From: Alphaproteobacteria bacterium
Lineage (GTDB): Bacteria; Pseudomonadota; Alphaproteobacteria; TMED109
Direction of reading: 5' to 3'
NCBI GenBank assembly: GCA_022825235.1
Contig: JAJDYI010000036.1
Coordinates: forward strand, 1 to 45,824
DNA length: 45,824 bases
Both the position numbers and the translations under genes were made by a program. Shown here piece by piece: positions 38,155 through 45,824 of this stretch (position 1 is the first letter of the stretch; each line of letters begins with the position of its first letter). The notes beneath the pieces are model-generated. The model had not been told where the DNA came from. It saw nothing but the letters and a program-made list of their open reading frames with translations, and did not search any database.

Positions 38155-39708
38155 ATGGCTAAATCCGCCGATCATGTAGTGATCTTCGACACCACCTTGC
38201 GCGACGGCGAACAGTCGCCCGGCTGCTCGATGAACCTTGAGGAGAAGCTGCGGGTCGCGGAGGTGCTGTCCCATCTCAACGTGGACGTGATCGAGGCCGG
38301 ATTCCCGGCCGCGTCCAACGGGGACTTCGAGGCCGTTCAGGCAGTTGCAGGGGCAGTGAAGGATTCGGTGATCTGCGGCCTGGCGCGCGCCAGCCGCCGG
38401 GACATCGAACGTGCGGCCGAGGCGCTGAAGCAGGCAGAGCGGGCCCGCATCCACACCTTCATCTCGACCAGCGCGCTCCACATGAAGCACAAACTCCAGC
38501 TGGAGCCGGAGGAAGTCCACGCGCTGGTCGTGGACAGCGTGAGCTACGCCAGGAACTTCGCCGAGGACGTCGAATGGAGTCCCGAGGACGGCTCACGCAC
38601 AGATCACGACTTTCTTTGCCGATGCGTCGAGAGCGCCATCGACGCCGGCGCCGGCACCATCAACATCCCGGACACGGTCGGCTACGCGATCCCGTCGGAG
38701 TTCGCCGACCTGATCGCGATGCTGCGCAACCGGGTGCCGAACATCGACAAGGCGGTGCTCTCGGTGCACTGCCACAACGATCTCGGCCTGGCGGTGGCAA
38801 ACTCGCTGGCAGCGATCGGAGCGGGTGCGCGCCAGGTGGAATGCACGATCAACGGGATCGGCGAGCGTGCCGGCAACGCGGCAATGGAAGAAATCGTCAT
38901 GGCGCTCCGGACCCGCAAGGACGCGATGCGATACGAGACGTCGGTGGCCACCCGGCATATCACGCGCGCATCGCGCCTGCTGGCACAGGTGACGGGGTTC
39001 TCGGTCCAACCAAACAAGGCAGTGGTCGGTGCAAACGCATTCGCGCACGAATCGGGCATTCACCAGGACGGCATGCTGAAGCACGCCGAGACCTACGAGA
39101 TCATGACGCCGGAATCGGTCGGGCTCACGAAGTCCAGCCTGGTGCTCGGCAAGCATTCCGGCCGGGCGGCGCTGAGCGCGAAGTTGCGCGAGCTCGGAAT
39201 CGAGCTGGCCGGCAACCAGTTGAACGACGTTTTCGTCCGATTCAAGGAGCTTGCCGACAAGAAGAAGGAGGTCTACGAGGAAGACCTCCTGGCCCTGGCG
39301 GATGTCGGTGTCGCCAAGGAGGACGAGCGGGTGGCCCTGGTGGACCTGGCGCTCCGCTGCGGCACCGGAGAGGACGCGCAGGCAGAGGTCACGCTACGCA
39401 TCGACGGGGTGGAGCATCGCAAGGAACTCAGCGGAACGGGCCCGGTCGACGCGGTGTTCAAGGGGATCGCGGCGTTGGTGCCAGGTGACTACCGGCTTGA
39501 ATTATTTCAGGTCAGTGCCGTCACCGGCGGGACCGACGCGCAAGCCGACGTGACCGTCCGCCTCGAGGAGAACGGACGTTCAGTGACGGGTCATGCGGCG
39601 GACACTGATACCATGGTGGCGGCGGCCTCGGCCTACATCGCGGCTCTGAATCGGCTCTTCACGAAACGCCAACGGGGGGTCCCACCGGCATTCGTGGCGC
39701 AGGGGTAG
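38155..39708 (+). CDS. leuA: 2-isopropylmalate synthase
   Basis: A 517-aa enzyme condensing acetyl-CoA with 2-oxoisovalerate in the first step of leucine synthesis. The catalytic TIM barrel begins IFDTTLRDGEQSPGCSMN and has the metal-binding histidines in SVHCHNDLGLAVANS and a GIGERAGNAAMEE loop. The linker and C-terminal LeuA regulatory domain (about residues 390-510, ending in TMVAAASAYIAALNRLF) bind leucine for feedback inhibition. The ATG at 38155 is preceded by CGGGGA. It lies just upstream of mreB, an order seen in Rhodospirillales. Confidence 0.96.
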   Translation: MAKSADHVVIFDTTLRDGEQSPGCSMNLEEKLRVAEVLSHLNVDVIEAGFPAASNGDFEAVQAVAGAVKDSVICGLARASRRDIERAAEALKQAERARIHTFISTSALHMKHKLQLEPEEVHALVVDSVSYARNFAEDVEWSPEDGSRTDHDFLCRCVESAIDAGAGTINIPDTVGYAIPSEFADLIAMLRNRVPNIDKAVLSVHCHNDLGLAVANSLAAIGAGARQVECTINGIGERAGNAAMEEIVMALRTRKDAMRYETSVATRHITRASRLLAQVTGFSVQPNKAVVGANAFAHESGIHQDGMLKHAETYEIMTPESVGLTKSSLVLGKHSGRAALSAKLRELGIELAGNQLNDVFVRFKELADKKKEVYEEDLLALADVGVAKEDERVALVDLALRCGTGEDAQAEVTLRIDGVEHRKELSGTGPVDAVFKGIAALVPGDYRLELFQVSAVTGGTDAQADVTVRLEENGRSVTGHAADTDTMVAAASAYIAALNRLFTKRQRGVPPAFVAQG

Positions 39709-39731
39709 CCGCAGCTTAGCGGGATGGTCTG

Positions 39732-40784
39732 ATGGGCATCTTCTCAGGACTCCTGGATGCGTTCTCGAGCGAGTTCGGAATTGACTTGGGTACTGCGAAC
39801 ACGCTCGTCTACGTGCAAGGCCAGGGAGTGGTCCTGAACGAACCCTCGATCATCTCGGTTGGCTATCGGGACGGCAAACCACACACGTTGGCAGTCGGCA
39901 AGGACGCCAAGCAGATGATCGGGCGCACGCCCGACTCGATCAGGGCCATCCGGCCCATGCGGAACGGCGTGATCGCCGATTTCGAGATGGCCGGCCTGAT
40001 GCTCGAGCACTTCATCCGCCGGGTCCATCGCAACCGTAGTTTCATCTCGCCACGCATTGCGGTGTGCATTCCCTCCGGAGCGACGCAGGTGGAGCGACGG
40101 GCGATCCGCGAGTCGGCCGAGTCGACCGGTGCGCGCGATGTCGTCCTCATCGAGGAGCCGATGGCGGCGGCCCTGGGCGCGGACATGCCGATCATGGAGT
40201 CCAACGCGTCGATGGTGGTGGATATCGGCGGCGGCACGACCGAGGTGGGGATCATTTCGCTCGGCGGCCTGGCGACCACCCGCTCGGTGCAGCTCGGGGG
40301 CGACAAGCTGGATCAGGCGCTGATCACGTACGTGCGGAACAATTTCCAGCTGCAGCTGGGCGAGCAGAGCGCCGAGAATCTGAAGAAGGACATCGGCTCC
40401 GTCAGCCTGCCGGAGGACGGTACCGATGGCCAGACCTGTGCGGTACGCGGCATGGACCTCACGACCGGCCTGCCGCGCGAGATCGAGGTCTCGGAGCGGC
40501 ACATGTACGAGGCCTACTCCGAAACGGTCGACCAGATTGCCGAGACCGTGCGCGATGCGCTGCGGCACACCAGCCCCGAACTTGCTGCCGATCTCGTCAA
40601 TCAGGGGGTCCTCCTGACCGGCGGGGGCGCACTTCTCAAGGGCATCGACAAGGTGATCCGCGACACGACCGGGCTGCCGGTCGCGGTCCACGACGAGCCG
40701 CTGTTCTGTGTCGCCTACGGGACCGGCAAGCTGCTGGGCAACCGCCTGCTGCTGCGCCAGCTGGCGCAGATCGGTTCCAGCTGA
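39732..40784 (+). CDS. mreB: Rod shape-determining protein MreB
   Basis: A 350-aa bacterial actin that organises lateral wall synthesis beneath the inner membrane. The N-terminus reads GIDLGTANTLVYVQGQG (phosphate 1), followed by VDIGGGTTEVGIISLGG (phosphate 2) and LTGGGALLKGIDKVI (adenosine). Full length and no insertions. The ATG at 39732 has GGGATGG upstream, 23 nt after leuA. It starts the operon mreB-mreC-mreD-mrdA-rodA. Confidence 0.97.
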   Translation: MGIFSGLLDAFSSEFGIDLGTANTLVYVQGQGVVLNEPSIISVGYRDGKPHTLAVGKDAKQMIGRTPDSIRAIRPMRNGVIADFEMAGLMLEHFIRRVHRNRSFISPRIAVCIPSGATQVERRAIRESAESTGARDVVLIEEPMAAALGADMPIMESNASMVVDIGGGTTEVGIISLGGLATTRSVQLGGDKLDQALITYVRNNFQLQLGEQSAENLKKDIGSVSLPEDGTDGQTCAVRGMDLTTGLPREIEVSERHMYEAYSETVDQIAETVRDALRHTSPELAADLVNQGVLLTGGGALLKGIDKVIRDTTGLPVAVHDEPLFCVAYGTGKLLGNRLLLRQLAQIGSS

Positions 40785-40842
40785 CGGGCGCGGGTGCGTG
40801 GCTGGGGGCCGAGGATCGATCCGGGAGTAGTGGGACGTCGAC

Positions 40843-41706
40843 ATGAGAGGCGTACACCGGCTAGCCAGCGTCGCCGACAGGCTGCAGGCGAGTTACCGGC
40901 GGTACGCGGCCGGGGTCCTGGCGGGCGCATCGCTCGCCCTCCTGCTGCTCGGGCAGTTTGAATCGCCGACGGTCTCGAGGATCGAGGCCGCGCTGCTCGA
41001 CGCGATGGCGATGACCGTCGCGACCGTGAATGTGCCGTTCGAAGGGGCGGCCATGCTGGTCCGCGACTTCGACGAGCTCGTCCATGCCCGCGAAGAAAAC
41101 CGGCGCCTGCGCTTCGAGCTGGATCGACTGAACGGTCAGATCAGCACGATGCAGCGCGTCGAGAGCGAGAACATCAAGCTGCGGGAATTGCTGGCGCTGG
41201 TGCCCTCGCAGGTGCCGACGTACGTGTCCGTGCAGGTCGTGGCCGCCGGGACGGCCTCGCCCCGCAACACCATCGTGATCGACGGGGGCAGGCGGGACGG
41301 CATTGGCGTCGGCGACCCCGTGGTGTCCCTGGGCCGAATGGTGGGGTATGCAACCGTCGTCGGCGAGCAGGCGGCCCGGGTGCAGCTGCTGACCAGCATT
41401 GCCTCCCATGTCCCCGTATTCGGTGAACGCTCCGGCCACAGCGCCGTGGTCACCGGCGGCCAAAACGGGTTCCTGCGTTTCGCCTACGTGGGGTCCTCGT
41501 CCAGCCCGACCAGCTTCTTGGAACGCGAGGCCCTGCACACCTCGGGCCAGGGAGGCATGTTCCCGCCGCATCTCCTGGTCGGCAGCGTCGAGCACACAGA
41601 GGCGGGCATGCGCATCCGGCCGGCGGTCGACATCGAGGGCATGCGATACCTGCAGGTGATCCCGAGCGCACCGGTCGACGCCGTGCCCGCCGAGCAACTG
41701 CTGTGA
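40843..41706 (+). CDS. mreC: Rod shape-determining protein MreC
   Basis: A 287-aa periplasmic elongasome scaffold. It has a short cytoplasmic N-terminus, one membrane helix near residues 25-42 (GVLAGASLALLLLGQF), a coiled-coil region around 75-110 (ENRRLRFELDRLNGQIS), then the beta-barrel domain with NTIVIDGGRRDGIGVGDPVV and VQLLTSIASHVPVFGERSG. The stop overlaps mreD by 4 nt. Confidence 0.93.
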   Translation: MRGVHRLASVADRLQASYRRYAAGVLAGASLALLLLGQFESPTVSRIEAALLDAMAMTVATVNVPFEGAAMLVRDFDELVHAREENRRLRFELDRLNGQISTMQRVESENIKLRELLALVPSQVPTYVSVQVVAAGTASPRNTIVIDGGRRDGIGVGDPVVSLGRMVGYATVVGEQAARVQLLTSIASHVPVFGERSGHSAVVTGGQNGFLRFAYVGSSSSPTSFLEREALHTSGQGGMFPPHLLVGSVEHTEAGMRIRPAVDIEGMRYLQVIPSAPVDAVPAEQLL

Positions 41707-42224
41707 GGGTGCTACCCACCGGAGCGTTCGGCCCGGTCGCCATGCTGATCCCTTTGCTCGGGCAGGCCGCCCTCGCCGGCCCGGCGCTGTCGGTGGACAT
41801 CCTGGCCCCGATGCCGGTGCTGGCGGTGGCGGGTTTCTGCTGCCTGTACCCGGCGCACACCAGCCGCCTGAACCCCTTCATCCTGTTCATGTTCGGGATC
41901 GCCTGCGATGTGCTGTCCGGGGTCCAGCTCGGCACTGTGCCGCTGACCCTGTTCCTGCTCCGGTTTGCGATCGGGGCCCTGCAGCATCGCTTTGCGACCG
42001 CGCCGGCGTGGTTCTATCCGTGGGTACTGGGCCCCATCCTGACCGTCGTCGCGACGGTCGCCGTGCTGCTGGTCGGTATTGGTCCCACCGGCGGTTTCGT
42101 GTCGGCCAAGGCGGTCCTCTTCCAGATCGCGGTGATTCTCCTGCTGTATCCGGTCATCCTCCAATCGTTCGTCCTACTGCAGTACCTGTTTGAGGCGCCG
42201 ACGCATCGACATGAAGCCCGTTGA
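41703..42224 (+). CDS. mreD: Rod shape-determining protein MreD
   Basis: A 173-aa integral membrane protein with about five or six hydrophobic helices. It shows the family-like NPFILFMFGIACDVLSGVQLG with the conserved Asp, followed by LRFAIGALQHRFA. It starts at GTG 41703, overlapping the mreC stop. The sequence is weakly conserved in this family, so context between mreC and mrdA supports the call. Confidence 0.88.
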   Translation: MRVLPTGAFGPVAMLIPLLGQAALAGPALSVDILAPMPVLAVAGFCCLYPAHTSRLNPFILFMFGIACDVLSGVQLGTVPLTLFLLRFAIGALQHRFATAPAWFYPWVLGPILTVVATVAVLLVGIGPTGGFVSAKAVLFQIAVILLLYPVILQSFVLLQYLFEAPTHRHEAR

Positions 42225-44106
42225 GCGTCGCCACAGAAACGATTTCGACCGCCGGTCCCTGCTGGTCCTGGGGCTGAACGGCTGCTTCCTCGCGGTCGTC
42301 GCCGAACGGCTGTACCAGCTGCAGATCCTGGAGCACGAGCAGTACGCTGCGCGGTCCGACGAGAACCGCGTCAAGCTCCAGCTGCTGGTTCCGCCGCGCG
42401 GGCGCATCTTCGATCGCGAGGGAGTGCTGCTGGCCGGCAACCGCTGGCATCACTATCTCCACGTCGTTCCTCCGAGCGAAGACGAGGGCCGGCGCGACAT
42501 GATGCTGCGGCTGGCGCACATCCTCCAGCCGTCGGCCACGCAGTACAGCGAACTCCACGAGATCCTGCGGCCGACGGCCGGTGACCGGGGAGGGCCACAC
42601 CGGCTCGTGCGGCTGGATTCCTGGGAGGACGTCACCAAGGTCGCTTCGCATTCGGTGGTGCTGCCGGGCGTCTCGGTCCGGCGCGAGTCCGAGCGCCACT
42701 ATCCGGCCGGCGAGGTGCTGGCCCATCTGCTCGGCTACGTGTCGTCGGTCACGCAGGACGACCTCAGCCGGAACGAAGTGCTGGCCCATCTGAGCAACTA
42801 CCAGATCGGTCGCGTGGGATTCGAGCGGGCGCGCGAGGAAATTCTGCGCGGGAAGATCGGAAACCTCCACGTGGAGGTGAACGCGCACGGAAAACCGGTG
42901 CGCAACCTCCGGGAAAAGAAGGCGGTGCCCGGCAAGGATCTTCGGTTGACGATCGACTACCGCCTGCAGCGCTATGCCGCTTCGCTGCTGGCGGAGGAGA
43001 CCGGTGCCGCTGTGGTGATCGACACCGTCGGCGGTGAGGCGCTGGCATGCTGCTCGTCGCCGAGTTTTGATCCCAATCTCTTCGTTTCCGGCCTGGACCA
43101 GGCGACGTGGAGCGCGTTGAGCAACAGCCCCTCCACACCGCTCGTCGACCGTGCGGTGCGGGGACGGTACGCGCCGGGTTCCACGTTCAAGGTGGCGGTG
43201 GCGCTCGCCGCCCTGGAGGCCGGTCATGATCCGAACACCACGGTCTTCTGTGGCGGCGTGCGGGAAATCGGCGGCAACCGCTTCCACTGCTGGCGACGCT
43301 CCGGGCATGGCCGGCTCAGCCTGACCGAGGCGATCGCACAGTCGTGCGATCTGCACTTCTACGAACTGGCACTCAACCTTGGGGTCGATCGGATAGCGGC
43401 GATGTCTCGGCGCCTGGGACTGGGCGCTTCGACCGCTGTCGACGAATCGGTCAACGAACGCGCCGGCCTGGTGCCGACGAAGGCATGGAAGAAGGAGGTC
43501 TACAGGAAGTCCTGGTACCAGAGCGATACGGCCAACATCGGGATCGGCCAGGGCTACCTGCTCGTGACGCCGATCCAGCTTGCACTGATGACCGCCCGGA
43601 TCGCCAGCGGCCGCGATCTTGGGGTCCGGTTCGTCCAGGGGGTGGCCAGCCACGGTGTTGACGAGGCCCCTTCCACGGCGGCGGAATATGGGCGGGGCGA
43701 CGACCTCGCCGGCCCCCTCGACATCCAGGAATCCTCGCTGGCCTTCGTCCGGGATGCGATGTCGGCGGTCGTCAACAACCCGACCGGAACGGCCCGCGGG
43801 GCCGCCATCGAGCGGGCGGACTTTCGCATGGCCGGCAAGACCGGCACCGTGCAGGTGCGCCGCATCACGGCCGAGGAACGAGAAGCAGGGGTGAAGAAGA
43901 ACGAGGACCTTCCCTGGAAATTCCGTGACCACGCGCTCTTCATCGGTTTTGCCCCCCTCGAGCAGCCCCGCTACGCGGTGGCCGTCGTCGTCGAACACGG
44001 CGGCAGCGGCTCGCGCGTCGCCGCGCCCATAGCCCGGGACCTCCTGTTGGAAGCGCAGCGCCTCGGCATCACCGACCCGGATCGCGAGGCGGGACCGATC
44101 GCGTGA
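42211..44106 (+). CDS. mrdA: Penicillin-binding protein 2 (peptidoglycan transpeptidase)
   Basis: A 631-aa class B PBP that cross-links peptidoglycan during elongation. A single membrane helix lies at about residues 16-36, then the pedestal domain (RGRIFDREGVLLAGNRW). The transpeptidase domain has the S-x-x-K motif YAPGSTFKVAVAL, the S-x-N variant AQSCDLHFYE, and AGKTGTVQV. I chose ATG 42211; a TTG at 42190 in the same frame lies further inside mreD and would add seven residues. The stop overlaps rodA (GTGA). Confidence 0.95.
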   Translation: MKPVERRHRNDFDRRSLLVLGLNGCFLAVVAERLYQLQILEHEQYAARSDENRVKLQLLVPPRGRIFDREGVLLAGNRWHHYLHVVPPSEDEGRRDMMLRLAHILQPSATQYSELHEILRPTAGDRGGPHRLVRLDSWEDVTKVASHSVVLPGVSVRRESERHYPAGEVLAHLLGYVSSVTQDDLSRNEVLAHLSNYQIGRVGFERAREEILRGKIGNLHVEVNAHGKPVRNLREKKAVPGKDLRLTIDYRLQRYAASLLAEETGAAVVIDTVGGEALACCSSPSFDPNLFVSGLDQATWSALSNSPSTPLVDRAVRGRYAPGSTFKVAVALAALEAGHDPNTTVFCGGVREIGGNRFHCWRRSGHGRLSLTEAIAQSCDLHFYELALNLGVDRIAAMSRRLGLGASTAVDESVNERAGLVPTKAWKKEVYRKSWYQSDTANIGIGQGYLLVTPIQLALMTARIASGRDLGVRFVQGVASHGVDEAPSTAAEYGRGDDLAGPLDIQESSLAFVRDAMSAVVNNPTGTARGAAIERADFRMAGKTGTVQVRRITAEEREAGVKKNEDLPWKFRDHALFIGFAPLEQPRYAVAVVVEHGGSGSRVAAPIARDLLLEAQRLGITDPDREAGPIA

Positions 44107-45266
44107 GCGGCGTCGACTTCGTACGCGAGGTGGACGAGAACGTTCCCGGGTTTCGCGAACGCCTGGAAGGCCTGGTCCAGACGCCTCCCATCTACCTGTT
44201 GCTTGCATTGCTGGTCCTGGTTTCGGCCGGACTGGCGGTCCAGTTCTCGGCAGCAGGCGGCAGCGGACAGCCCTGGTTTTGGCCGCACGCGATTCGGGCG
44301 CTGGCCGGGTGTGCGTTGATGGTCGGGGTTGCACTCGTCGACATCCGGGTGTGGCTGCGTTTTGCCTACATCCCGCTGGCGATAACTCTGGCCTTGCTGT
44401 TGGTGCTGGAATTCATCCCGAGCGGCCTTGCCGTCGATCGGTGGATCCGAATCGGCTCGTATCAGTTCCAGCCGTCCGAGCCGGCCAAACTGGCACTGGT
44501 GCTGGCCCTCGCGCGCTTCTTCCATGACCGACGCGGGCGTGGCGGGCTCCTGGAATTAGTGGTTCCCGGGATCATGATCGCCGTGCCCGCGTTTCTCGTA
44601 TGGCGCCAGCCTGATCTGGGAACTGCCGCGGCGATCGTCGCGGTGGGCTGCGTGACGGCGTTCCAGGCGGGGTTGAGCCTGCGGGTCGTGGTGGCCGGAA
44701 CCGTGGCGGCGGTCGGGGCGTTGCCGCTGTTGTGGTGGTTCGTGCTGCACGAATATCAGCGCGTGCGCGTGCGTTCGTTTCTCGATCCGGAATCCGACCC
44801 GCTCGGAGCGGGATACCATCTCCTGCAGTCCAAGATCGCGGTGGGGTCGGGCGGCGCCTTCGGTCGGGGGTTCCTGGGGGGCAGCCAGACGCAGCTCGCG
44901 TTCCTGCCCGAGCACCACACCGATTTTGCGTTCACCGTGTTTGCGGAGGAATTCGGATTTGCGGGGGCGCTGGCGATGGTGGCCATCTACGCGCTGATCA
45001 TCCTCTGGGGAGTTGTTCTCGCGCAGTTCGTCCGCAATCATTTCGGCCGGGTGCTGGCGGCTTCCATCACCTTCATCGTGTTCCTGTACGCGTTCATCAA
45101 CATTTCCATGACCACGGGAACGCTCCCGGTCGTCGGGTATCCCTTGCCGCCCATCAGCTACGGGGGCACGGCGATGCTCACGCTGTTCGCCTGCATGGGG
45201 TTGCTGTTGAACGTCTACGTGCATCGCGACAGCGTCCTGGGTCGCCGCAGCCAGACCGTCGTATGA
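44103..45266 (+). CDS. rodA: Rod shape-determining protein RodA (SEDS glycosyltransferase)
   Basis: A 387-aa SEDS-family peptidoglycan polymerase acting with PBP2. It has about ten membrane helices. Signatures include FQPSEPAKLALVLALARFF with the conserved Glu, RVRVRSFLDPESDPLGAGYH, ALRQ-like SKIAVGSGGAFGRGF, FLPEHHTDFAFTVFAEEFGF and the family end motif LPPISYGGTAML. It starts at GTG 44103, overlapping the mrdA stop. Confidence 0.96.
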   Translation: MSGVDFVREVDENVPGFRERLEGLVQTPPIYLLLALLVLVSAGLAVQFSAAGGSGQPWFWPHAIRALAGCALMVGVALVDIRVWLRFAYIPLAITLALLLVLEFIPSGLAVDRWIRIGSYQFQPSEPAKLALVLALARFFHDRRGRGGLLELVVPGIMIAVPAFLVWRQPDLGTAAAIVAVGCVTAFQAGLSLRVVVAGTVAAVGALPLLWWFVLHEYQRVRVRSFLDPESDPLGAGYHLLQSKIAVGSGGAFGRGFLGGSQTQLAFLPEHHTDFAFTVFAEEFGFAGALAMVAIYALIILWGVVLAQFVRNHFGRVLAASITFIVFLYAFINISMTTGTLPVVGYPLPPISYGGTAMLTLFACMGLLLNVYVHRDSVLGRRSQTVV

Positions 45267-45322
45267 GGCCCAACGACCGGAGAAGTGCTGCGGATGGTCC
45301 TCGCTAGAGCCCGCTGCGGCGG

Positions 45323-45718
45323 TTGCGCTCCGTGACGGGATCGGGTCTCGCCTTCGTCGCACTGGACGTGGAAACCGCCAATGCGGACGTGGGATCGATC
45401 TGCCAGATCGGTCTCGCCGTCTACGAGAGCGGTCGCCTGGTGGACGAGTGGAGCACGCTGGTTGACCCGGAAGCGCACTTCGATCCGCGCAACATCGCCA
45501 TTCACGGAATCAACGAATACACGGTGACCGCGGCACCGACGTTCCGCCAGTGCGCGCCGGACCTCAACCGGTTCCTGGCCGGATGCGTGGTCGTCCACCA
45601 CACCGCGTTCGATCGCCATGCACTCCGGCGCGCCTGCCTCGCTGCGGAGATGCCGGTTCCCAGCTGTACGTGGCTTGACTCCGCTAGCCTGAAGTTCCCC
45701 CTGATTGCCACCGGATGA
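45323..45718 (+). pseudogene. DnaQ-like 3'-5' exonuclease, C-terminally truncated
   Basis: A 131-aa remnant of an exonuclease-domain protein of the DNA polymerase III epsilon type. The Exo I motif is ALDVETANADVGSICQIGLA with the metal-binding Asp and Glu. Exo II is around VVVHHTAFDRHALRRA. Intact relatives continue after WLDSA with a region containing the Exo III His and Asp; here the frame departs from the family after WLDSAS and stops at 45716-45718. Without Exo III it should be inactive. The start is TTG 45323 or GTG 45332. Confidence 0.65.
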
Positions 45719-45824
45719 TCGAGCCAAGTGCTTGTGCTGGCGGGGTTTGCGTGGCCATTCGCGCGGATGACTGTAGCCATGTAGATAGCGGATGGTATAT
45801 TGACAATGGCGATTATATCGGTAT
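45684..45824. other. Unassigned end of window, possible mobile-element junction
   Basis: Family-like exonuclease sequence ends near 45684, and what follows (CTGAAGTTCCCCCTGATTG) resembles ends of IS21-like elements by memory only. GC content drops sharply towards 45824. TTGACA occurs at 45800-45805, but its -10 would be at the window edge. Nothing firm can be said. Confidence 0.3.

Noticed and set aside
42154-44334. A 726-codon open frame on the minus strand opposite mrdA
   Set aside because: It is a shadow of GC-rich codon bias. It has no start signal or recognisable motif, while the plus strand encodes an unmistakable PBP2.
45800-45824. A TTGACA promoter at the right edge
   Set aside because: The expected -10 falls at the last bases, so it cannot be assessed.

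Overview
The window is GC-rich, densely coding DNA whose gene orders point to an alphaproteobacterium, most likely near the Rhodospirillales. The orders that support this are rpsM-rpsK-rpoA-rplQ followed by rarA; hup-tRNA-nuoA...N followed by birA-coaX-rnj-mce-DUF1467; and ilvC...leuA-mreBCD-mrdA-rodA. The placement is inferred from synteny and protein motifs only.

Region 1 (1-11,377) is accessory. It starts with unassigned sequence and a tRNA-Lys, then a D-amino-acid-dehydrogenase-like flavoprotein convergent with an MpaB-type oxygenase. A decayed stretch follows with a DUF2285 remnant carrying an in-frame stop and a frameshift. Next come an AT-rich, HEPN-like gene on the minus strand and a two-gene operon. 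That operon encodes a 418-aa P-loop ATPase and a 1208-aa protein with a P-loop ATPase domain, a probable winged helix and fourteen exact 43-residue TPR-like repeats. Its promoter overlaps three GTTGNCAAC palindromes at a strict 15-bp period. The region ends with tRNA-Gly and tRNA-Tyr. An exact 19-bp direct repeat lies about 75-80 bp beyond the 3' ends of both tRNA-Lys and tRNA-Gly.

Region 2 (11,536-18,135) holds an ammonium transporter with a candidate sigma-54 promoter, the rpsM-rpsK-rpoA-rplQ block, rarA (apparently starting at CTG), an HU gene and tRNA-Asp.

Region 3 (18,154-35,800) is a complete 14-gene complex I operon, nuoA to nuoN, in canonical order with mostly overlapping stop/start codons. 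It continues into biotin-protein ligase, type III pantothenate kinase, RNase J, methylmalonyl-CoA epimerase and a DUF1467 membrane protein. The nuoA start lies 18 nt after the CCA of tRNA-Asp.

Region 4 (35,916-45,824) has branched-chain amino-acid genes (ilvN, ilvC, leuA) and then the rod-shape and cell-wall elongation operon mreB-mreC-mreD-mrdA-rodA. It ends with a DnaQ-type exonuclease gene that has lost its C-terminal third, possibly at a mobile-element junction.

The best candidate for an undescribed system is the paired ATPase/TPR operon with its iterated operator (5,773-10,732) and the neighbouring HEPN-like gene. No CRISPR array, intact integrase or complete insertion sequence was seen.
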